Assembly: GCF_014633365.1 (NCBI RefSeq)
Contig: NC_068346.1
Coordinates: forward strand, 30,546,639-30,610,638
Origin: Diospyros lotus
Lineage: Eukaryota; Streptophyta; Magnoliopsida; Ericales; Ebenaceae
Reading direction: 5' to 3'
DNA length: 64,000 nucleotides
In this document: in pieces, positions 56,536 to 64,000 of the stretch
Numbering within the stretch: position 1 is the first letter of the stretch
Layout: each line of letters starts with the position of its first letter
The notes under the pieces: model-generated
Databases searched by the model: none
Told to the model about the DNA's origin: nothing
The model's input: only the letters and a program-made list of their open reading frames with translations
Translations under genes and position numbers: made by a program

Positions 56536-57517
56536 TTTTGGTTGGAGGTGTAGGAAGACAATTTTGGTTTATGTAAATTTTGGATATGTATAAAAGGGAA
56601 GTGGAATAATAGCGGATATGGCTTATACATATGTATACGTAGAATAGCGATAGTGGAAGATATGGCTTATATATATGTATATTTAGAATAGCAAGGCAGG
56701 AAGGTTGTGGTAAGGAGATGAACCGCTATGTATGTATAAATAAAAGGCGGTGATGTAATATACAAGATGTTATAGTCGTACTAATCTTGATGGTTTGTGG
56801 TGATAGGTTATGTAAAACATAAGGAAGAAGGAACCCGAAGGAATGACACCTAAACTCGATGAGTATGTGGATTAAGGCAGGAAAGAGTAAGTTGGTCGTT
56901 TGGTAGGTTAAACCACTATATTGCCATAACCAAGAAGCTTATTGGATTTTGGGAGGTAATTTTGGTTTGACGTATAGGGATCTAATTATTGCTTCCTGGA
57001 ACTTGATGGTTATTATCATTTGGAGATTTGTTGATTGTTACTCTTTAGGAATTTGATGAACTAGGACTAACTGAATTTTGTTGATAAGGATACCTTGAGT
57101 AATGGTTTGTGAAGTGAACAAGTGATTGTAGGTGAAGGATTAGGAACCTTGAGGATTTTGGACAAACTGACTTGGAAGGTTGTTGATGTTGTAGGAATTT
57201 TGGGGCTGTATTGTAAACCTAAAGGCCCTGAGTATGTAACAAGAGATCTACGTGGAGGTAAAATATAGCAAATGAACAAGTGCAACAAGGAGAAGAAAGA
57301 ATAAAAAAAAGTAAGGAAGAGGAAGGGTAAAGACATTTTATCGGAAATCAGCAAAAACAGTAGGGATATCAAAGAGGTAAGTCGATTTTCTTTCCATAGC
57401 GTGAGCTAAGAAGAAAAGACAGTTGAGTTGCAAGTAGATGATGGAACTTGGGAAAGTAGATTCAGAGTGAGCTAAGAAGAAAAATTTTGAGGACGAAATT
57501 CTTTTAAGGGGGGAGGA
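56536..57517 (+). mobile_element. Residual internal region of the leader-only Gypsy element
   Basis: Noncoding sequence, including a block at 57140-57240 that recurs at about 58766-58865 and a displaced fragment of LTR leader at 57240-57400 (similar to 51765-51915). It ends TTTTAAGGGGGGAGGA, a polypurine tract, before the LTR start at 57518. Confidence 0.65.
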
Positions 57518-58113
57518 TGTAATGCCCCGGAACTTGATATAAAACTTAGATGTTGTAATGGAAATTATAGTAGCAAAATTAATGGTATTTTGACTCAGGG
57601 GAAAGAAGAGAAATCTTTAATTCTATTGAATTACGAATGCAAAAGGGGTCAGAAATACCTAGGGAAAGAGTTAACAAAGTAGGATTTTGTGGATAAGGAG
57701 GCAAAAGTGTTTCAAATGGAAGTTAAGGGCTAAAGTATAAACAGAGGTGGTTTCAGGGCATTAACATAATAAGGAAAAGGAGGAAACCGGGCTTAAGTGC
57801 AAATGTCATAACTTGTAAAAGGGTTAGCTTGTTTTCAACTAAAGGGAATGATTGTAATGATGAGTCCTTACCCTAAAGTCTTATGAAGGCATGACTTGGA
57901 GGAATAGGATTGGATTTAGAAAGATAAAGGTAATAATGAGCTTTTACCCTAAAGTCTTATGGTGGCATGATTTGGAAGAATGAGATTGGTTTTGGAAAAG
58001 AGAGATAATTGTATAATAGATTCTTATCCTAAAAGTCACGTGGAGGTGTAATTTGGAGACTTGGGATTGGAAAGAAATGAAAATTAGAATTAAAAGATAA
58101 ATCAAACGGATAA
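57518..58113 (+). repeat. 5' part of a Gypsy LTR
   Basis: Starts TGTAATGCCCCGGAACTTG and is a close direct copy of 51062-51660. It stops abruptly near 58112 in AAATCAAACGGATAA, before the TATA region. Confidence 0.8.
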
Positions 58114-58233
58114 CAGTCCTTAAAGCTGTTAAGATGTTAGAGAAAGGAGCACACGACTACCTAGCTTGTATAAAGAAGGATAACAAAAAATATGAGCTTG
58201 GGAAAGTTGCCATAGTAAGAGAGCTAGAATAAA
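58114..58233 (+). pseudogene. Gypsy pol fragment (protease-RT linker)
   Basis: Forty codons reading VLKAVKMLEKGAHDYLACIK then VAIVREL, which match the linker between protease and reverse transcriptase in Tekay-like elements. Nothing of the flanking domains remains. Confidence 0.55.
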
Positions 58234-58349
58234 TAGTTTGGTTTGAGTTCGAGTTAACTAACTTTGAAGATACAATAGTGATATGAGTTATTTTGAGTTT
58301 TGATATGACTAATCTTGGAAGATATTAGATATTTTGGTCTGTGATAGGA

Positions 58350-58751
58350 ATGGATCCGCGGATAGAGGAAAATCAATTTCATCGTGCCATCATGGGAGGA
58401 TAAACTGCGTTGCTAGGAGGATGATATATGCATCCGAGGGAGAAGTTAGGAGATTTTTTGAATTTAGTTACCCCTATTTTACAACAGTTTCCAACCTATG
58501 TGATGAATCCCTATATGGTGGATTTACAAATATTCTATTTGATTTCCTTACTAACCCCGGAGTGGCAAGACGCTGGCAACGATCTTCACATTTTGGGACC
58601 CTATGATGATTTTGTAACTTTTATTACCCACTTACGCGAGGTAGAGACATACCTAAACCCCGTGGGGGAAGCGATAAACCAGAGTTGCGAAGAGGAACCT
58701 GAAGAACGAGATCTTACGCCACCTCCAGGATTAGAAATCGAGGGAGAGTAA
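58350..58751 (+). pseudogene. Leader ORF, third copy (two in-frame stops)
   Basis: From ATG at 58350 one frame of 133 codons runs to TAA at 58749, with early stops after residues 17 and 24; the part from the ATG at 58428 is open for 107 codons. It starts MDPRIEENQFHRAIMG, contains LGDFLNLVTP and the core LQIFYLISLLTPEWQDAGN, then FVTFITHLREVETYL, and ends in an acidic tail (CEEEPEERD, GLEIEGE). Length and layout equal the copy at 56134. It lies about 340 bases upstream of a gag pseudogene on the same strand, the same order as at 35768-36250. Confidence 0.7.
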
Positions 58752-59087
58752 CTTTGTCCTAAGGATTAGAAACCTTGAGGATTTTGAACAAATTGACTTG
58801 GAAGGTTGTTGATGTTGTAGGAATTTTGGGGATGTATTGTAAACCTAAGGACCTGAGTGTGTAATGAGAACCCTAAGAGGTTGTTACAATATGGAATTTG
58901 GGACTTAGGGATTTGCATGCTTGATAATGGCCTTATAAGACCCCTCATATGGATATGGGTAGGTGAGTGATTATCATATAGAAGGTTAGGACATGTGGTT
59001 GCATGCTTTATTCTATTAACTGGGTGTACATCTTTGGGAGAATATGCTTATAAATTGTTTTTTGAAATTTCTTACAAATGGTTTAAA
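58752..59087 (+). other. Spacer between leader ORF and gag
   Basis: Noncoding leader. Bases 58766-58865 resemble 57140-57240, which confirms that the leader-only element and this one share an ancestor. Confidence 0.6.
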
Positions 59088-60240
59088 ATGGTAAACACTA
59101 GCTGAACTAGGAACCCTAGGCGGAAACAATGTTCAAGAGGAGGAGATGCAGGACCTCCACGAGGAAGGGATGCCCAAGGTAACCCATTGCTCGAAGGGAA
59201 CCAAGGAGGAACTCGTATGGATCAAATGGAATGGGTCCTGGAAAGTATGGTCACCCTTATGCAAGGAACACAACCAACGGGTCAAGTTATCCCCCGAAAT
59301 CCTAATGTTAGCGACAGGTTCCAGCGGTTGAACCTGCCTATTTTTCGAGGAAAGGCAGGGATTGATTCTTGTGAAAGTGAGTTTTGACTGGAGTAGATCG
59401 AAAAGATCTTTGACTTTATTGGCTGTGAGGAGGAGGACAAAGTTGGTTGTGCAACATTCATGCTTCGTGATGAAGCTGACCAGTGGTGGAAAACGATGCA
59501 GAGAACCCTGCAAGGTCTTGAAGTACAAGGTACGCCAGTTACTACGTGGGTGCAGTTTAAGGAACTTTTTAATACGAAATACTTTCCCTTATGTAAGAAA
59601 ATGGAGAAAGGGAGAGAGTTCATGAATCTAAAACAAACTGGGGACATGTCCGTCGCCCAATACGAGGATCACTTCACAAGGCTAATCAAGTATATGTCTG
59701 TATACAACCTAGATGAGGAAGCCAAAGCGCAGAAGTCCTTGGAGGACTAAAGTGGAAGATTCAATTGGTCTTAAGCTCATTGGGGACACGCACCTCTGCA
59801 GAAGTGGTACTGCAAGCCTTGACAGTAGAAAGTAACCTTTAGCGAATGGAGACTTTGGGAACGGAGTTTCGTGGGCCCGAGGATGGAAGGTTGGAAAGAA
59901 AGCATGACTTGGGGACTCGAGGAAGAAAGTTCAAGACCAAAGGTATGTGCCCGAAATGTCAAAAATATCATCCAGGGAAACTCTATAGGACAGGGGCCCA
60001 GGGATGCTATTCATGTGGAGGAACTGGCCACGTGACTCGGGATTGCCCAAAGGACCTGTGTGCTTTAATTGCCAGCAGACGGGCCATCTCTCTAAGGAAT
60101 GCCCGCAAAGAAGAAGAGTCAATCAATCTCAGACAAACCAAGGAGGCCAAGAACCACGACGAGGCCAGATGTATCATCTGACAGGGGAAGATGCCAACAC
60201 AAGCCCAACGGTTGTACAAGGTACATCAATTTCCCCTTAA
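59088..60240 (+). pseudogene. Gypsy gag and protease start, broken; pol deleted
   Basis: ATG at 59088 (MVNTS, compare MVNTRR in the element at 35570). The gag core follows (FRGKAGIDSCE, LRDEADQWWKTMQRTL, GDMSVAQYEDHFTRLIKYM) with stops near 59105, 59385 and 59397. The frame shifts near 59748 and again near 60050. Zinc motifs are CPKCQKYHPGKLY (the last Cys replaced), CYSCGGTGHVTRDC and CFNCQQTGHLSKEC. The protein ends after the protease lead-in MYHLTGEDANTSPTVVQGT. Reverse transcriptase, RNase H and integrase are missing: the sequence jumps to the element's 3' noncoding region by about 60330. Confidence 0.85.
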
Positions 60241-61062
60241 TGTGAGAGTTAGTCAACCCCAGGTCTGCCCATTCACATGTAGGTGTCAACCTGAATTTCG
60301 ACAGAATAAGGGATGCCAAATAGTAAGTTGGGTAGTTATGAGTTGAGAAATATTGTTAATTAATGTGTGTTAATTGTAACTTTGAGTATGGTTAGTTATT
60401 TTAAGGAATGTAATTGGGAATTAAAATGAAGGTGTGGCAAGGTTGTTCTAGATCATGTTACAGATTATTATGAGTATCTAGTAATGATATTTGGGATTAA
60501 CGCACCGTAACCCTTGTGAGTTAATGATTGAGGTGTTTGAATCATATTTAGATTAGTTTGTGGTTGTATTTGTGGATCGATATTTAACTTGTTCTCCTCG
60601 AGGGAATTCGAGCATGAGAAAGTGTCGGTACCAGGAGTGTGACTATTGCATCGTGTGCTAAGTGGGCTTGAGAATTTAGAGGTTTGGAAAGGGGGTGATG
60701 GAATGGTAAATTGCATACACATGGGTTGGGGTAGGTCGTAATTGTGAATGGAATGTTTTTCCTGATGTGAGCATGTGACATGTTGTGAGCTTGCTTAGGA
60801 AATGTGTTTTCCCGTAATAGTAATCAATGGGATTGCGATTTCCATATTTGACCTTAAGGGAAGGGAAATTTTATTCTGGTTACTGACCTAGCCTTCGGTT
60901 TGGTATGCAGATTATTATACACCCCAAAATTGTGAGCAATTGGCTCTAATTTGATTATCTTGAATTCTTCCCTTGCTAACGCAAATGCTAATGTAGTAGT
61001 GAGCATGCTTTGGCAGCTCTATGTGAAAAGGTCGAGGTTTCTATGATTGCCTGAGGAATTTG
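60241..61062 (+). mobile_element. 3' internal region of the pol-deleted Gypsy element
   Basis: Noncoding. Bases from about 60513 to 61062 match 50454-51000 closely. The polypurine tract and LTR start that should follow are lost: the sequence switches into LTR sequence at 61063-61068. Confidence 0.75.
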
Positions 61063-61556
61063 CTTGGGTGTCTCATACCCCTGGAACATTCAACATTCTA
61101 GGTGGATTAGTTGTGGCAGGTGTCCCGGAATCAAGTTAGAGGAAAGGAAAAGAAGTGGTTCTCGGATAGCTAGGTTCTTTACGTTTTAATTGTAAAAGTG
61201 TTGTACTGTGGATTTAGTGTGAGTGATTCTTGCATGTTTTGTGACACTTTGAGCATTTGTTGCTTCACTTGTGTGTGGATGTTGGCTTGCATATCATGCC
61301 TTTGTGGCTTACATTTCATATTTTCCCTTGGTTATGCATATTACTTCTGCTTTGTCATATATCATGTTCGTGTTAGTGACTATGGCTAGTTGTTGGGCCA
61401 TCATGGAAGAACTCGTGCTCTTACGGTGAGCCAATGAGTAACTATGATTACCGCGGGGGTGATTGCAACACCCTGGCATTGCTACCACATGGGTGGATTT
61501 CATAATGACATTATTGCATTTGCACGCACATACCTTTCCTTTTCAGATTCACTCGC

Positions 61557-61610
61557 TTAGATGTAAAATCTAACTTGGGTTGATACCCCTGGAACGTTCC
61601 ACGTTCCAGG
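61557..61610 (+). promoter_or_regulatory. Twin-hairpin module, perfect copy
   Basis: Hairpin 1 is TTAGAT, GTAAA, ATCTAA (61557-61573). Hairpin 2 is CCTGGAAC, a 7-base loop, GTTCCAGG (61588-61610), with perfect 8-bp arms. Confidence 0.7.
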
Positions 61611-61708
61611 TATGTTAAGCATATCAGGTACTCCAAGTTCCAACGCGAGCAAGGATTCAGAGGTGGTCTTTGCTTGACATCTGCTTGTGAACTTTTCCTT
61701 AGATTCAC

Positions 61709-61720
61709 TCTGATACCAAC
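61709..61720 (-). other. Primer binding site, minus orientation
   Basis: Reads TTGGTATCAGAG on the minus strand, one base inside the LTR that starts at 61722. No coding region of that element remains to its left. Confidence 0.8.
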
Positions 61721-61721
61721 T

Positions 61722-64000
61722 GTAACACCCCAAATTTCTTAAGCGCATTACAACTTAGGATTTTGGGAATATAAAAATTTTTCATATCACAATCGCTGTC
61801 ATACATCACACAATATCTCAAAAACCCTAATTTTCACATTCTTAGCTTAACAAACCCAATAATCGAATAGCTAAGACATGTGTTAAAATTTCAAATGTGG
61901 AAGATAAATCGAACTTGATATGGTTAACAACCATAATGCTTTATTTATCATAAATAAAATTGTTCAAAACTTCTACAAAATGTATTACAAGGACATCATC
62001 TCTCGTAAGATAACTAAACGCCTTAAACATATCCAAGATATACATAGGTTCGTACATAAATAAATATATGATAAACATGCTACAAGTAGTAAATTAAATT
62101 TATTCTTCAGCTACCTCCTTTCTCTTAGAGCTGCTTGTCAAACCTGAAACGTTTGAATATTCCAAGGATATAGTCCAATTAGAAGATGAATCTTCTAGTG
62201 AGAAAATCCAAAAAAACAGTTTATATCAATGCATGATCAAGTATAAAACGTATGAAGAAAATAACGAGAACTACTTCGAAGTGCCTCGCGAACATGTTAG
62301 CCTCTTCTAACGAGAGCTTTCTCAATGGCGCACTGATAGCGCCTCTCGAGAGGTCCCTAACCATGTCACATTGGCCCGACCTCATTGAACTCATGCAAGC
62401 ACCACATCCATTGTCCTTTAGGCTCACGGTCTTCCCCACGAGAGCTTTCTCGATGGCTCACGCATAGCGCCTCTCGGGGGATATCCGACTCCAACAATAA
62501 ATAGGTACAACAGTATGATCATACGAATTTTATAAATGCAACAGTTAAAAAGCCAACAACATATATTTTCAAAAAAATAAAATTTATATATGCAACATGA
62601 TTTCACGTAAGAGAAAAATAAGAGTTTATGTACAAGAACTTCACAAAACACGTCTTATGAAATAGAAATCTCTCATAAGAGAATAAAAAATAGGATTTGG
62701 AGTATAGGAGTCTCACCTTGTTGGTTTATCTCTTGAATGATACGGTTTTACTGTAAACGACCTAGGTTTTTGCAGAAAACATGCATTTCGGTAAACCTAA
62801 CCTCAAATATTTTTACATAAGGTTGAAGGACATTAAAGTAGGGACAAAATTGGAAAAGTTGAAGAAAAATGGGCCCCTCACGCGCCTTGGAAAGGTTGGC
62901 CACGCGCAGCCACTTTCCGGCGTGTGTATCTCACACGCTGCCTACTAGATTCGGACAACTTTGCCTCGGTTTGGTTTTTCGGCCATAACTTCCCCATTTT
63001 AACTCTGATTCGACCCTCGTTTGAATCTACACGACCCTCTCTTCCCCCTCTATAGGATTATCAAAAAAAAATCGGACTTACCTCGCTTTTTTTTTTTACT
63101 GATTTTGGTGAATTCCGGTGAAAACTTGCAACTCTGACAAGGCTCGTTCTTCGCCGCTTTCTTCTCGCCTTCTTGCAGAACTTCCTCCCCTCTCTCTAGA
63201 GCAAGCTTCTCCACTTAGAGTGCCTCACTCCTCAAAATTCCCTTGAATGATTTGAGAACAAACCATGATGCCTATTTATAGTTTTTTGAACCAATCACAT
63301 TATGTCACTTGTCACAATCTAAGCCATGAACTCCAAAGACTCAAAGATGTAATTGAATGGCTTTTCAAATCCAAAGCTAGAATGGATTTAGTTTTTGAAA
63401 TCCAAGCTAATTTCTTAACTTCTTCCGAATGACATTTTGACCCTTACTTCAAGTTCTCAATTTTAATATTTTACCACATGAGCTTATAATTTCATCCTTA
63501 TTACTCGATATGTACGATTTTCGGGAAGTCCTTACCATCATTCGATCTTTTTAGCCTACAGCTTAGGTTAACCAAAAATGGTCTCTTATTTTATTTTTTT
63601 CAGTGTCATAAATCTCGCCTCGAGACGCTCATAAAAAATATACATTTGTTCTTAAGTATCTAAGCTCCAGGGCACTCCCTGCAGCTGATTCGGTCACTTG
63701 TTACCATTTCAAGCATATTTTTCTGTATTTTAGTCTCACTTAAAATATGTGGCAAGTTCACGAAAATATAGGGTATTATATTATAGCATTTTTATATGAG
63801 GTTGTAGATAATTAAAATAGGAGAATAATAGTGAAAATTCCATGTCAAACGGAGGCCGGACGCGCCCTCATGCGCCTTTGGAAGAGTGGCCACGCGCCGT
63901 CTTCCTCCCTGTTACGGATTCTGCAACTGAAAATTAAAAATGCTACAACTTGCTCATTTTTTATCCGATTCACTCTCCGTTTGAACCTACAGACTCCCCT
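61722..64000 (-). repeat. Chimeric Gypsy LTR, minus orientation, cut by window end
   Basis: Read on the minus strand it ends GGGGTGTTACA at 61722. From about 61760 to the window end it is the reverse complement of about 51930-54315, including the second TATA box (near 63273) and the divergent twin hairpin (62137-62197). Its 5' end is outside the window. Confidence 0.82.

Larger units (their letters stand above)
61063..61721 (+). repeat. Two LTR 3'-part fragments in tandem
   Basis: The first fragment starts in the hairpin region (CCTGGAAC at 61079) and contains GGATAGCTAGG like 55950. The second contains GGGGGTGATTGCAACACC and a complete twin hairpin at 61557-61610. It ends in unrelated leader sequence next to a minus-oriented primer site at 61709-61720. 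Confidence 0.65.

Overview
This window is plant nuclear DNA, most likely from a dicot with a repeat-rich genome. The evidence is two recognisable plant housekeeping genes with short GC-rich first exons and canonical GT-AG introns, and many LTR retrotransposons primed by the plant initiator-Met tRNA motif (TGGTATCAGAGC). There are also PIF/Harbinger DNA transposons with TAA/TTA target duplications, and no bacterial-style operons. I cannot name the species.

Only two cellular genes are supported. LSM3 (three coding exons, 97 codons, + strand) runs from 13879 to 25313. Its second intron is 9,647 bp because it holds a TIR element containing a Harbinger derivative, and a probable solo LTR containing a complete but decayed Reina-like Gypsy element. 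ELP6 (Elongator subunit 6) is represented only by its first coding exon at 44357-44566. No second exon is visible in the remaining 19 kb, which is filled with transposons.

Layout. 1-6136: minus-strand Tekay-like Gypsy with a 3.2 kb LTR, its gag-pol interrupted by a 1,487-bp solo LTR. 7468-13005: full-length PIF/Harbinger with broken transposase and MYB-like genes and a nested 1.1-kb element. 13879-25313: LSM3 and its intronic insertions. 27047-28560: probable solo LTR. 28664-38896: complete minus-strand Tekay-like chromovirus with two LTRs, PBS, PPT, 5-bp target duplication, an extra intact leader ORF, and one gag-pol frame broken only by five stop codons. 39078-41290: Gypsy remnant and a repeat-rich LTR element. 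43060-43965: minus-strand Copia remnant. 44357: ELP6 exon 1. 46583-49419: truncated Copia with a solo LTR in its integrase. 49420-64000: a mosaic of rearranged Tekay-like LTRs, leader ORFs and pol-deleted internal regions, including large inverted repeats.

The two most interesting signals are both inside Gypsy elements. First, a small acidic-tailed ORF lies between the primer binding site and gag in three related elements (35768-36250, 56134-56535, 58350-58751); the copies share a core pattern and I do not recognise the family. Second, a twin-hairpin module recurs in the 3' part of several LTRs. Its first stem changes sequence between copies while still pairing, and its second is a CCTGGAAC/GTTCCAGG stem, which suggests a conserved RNA structure.
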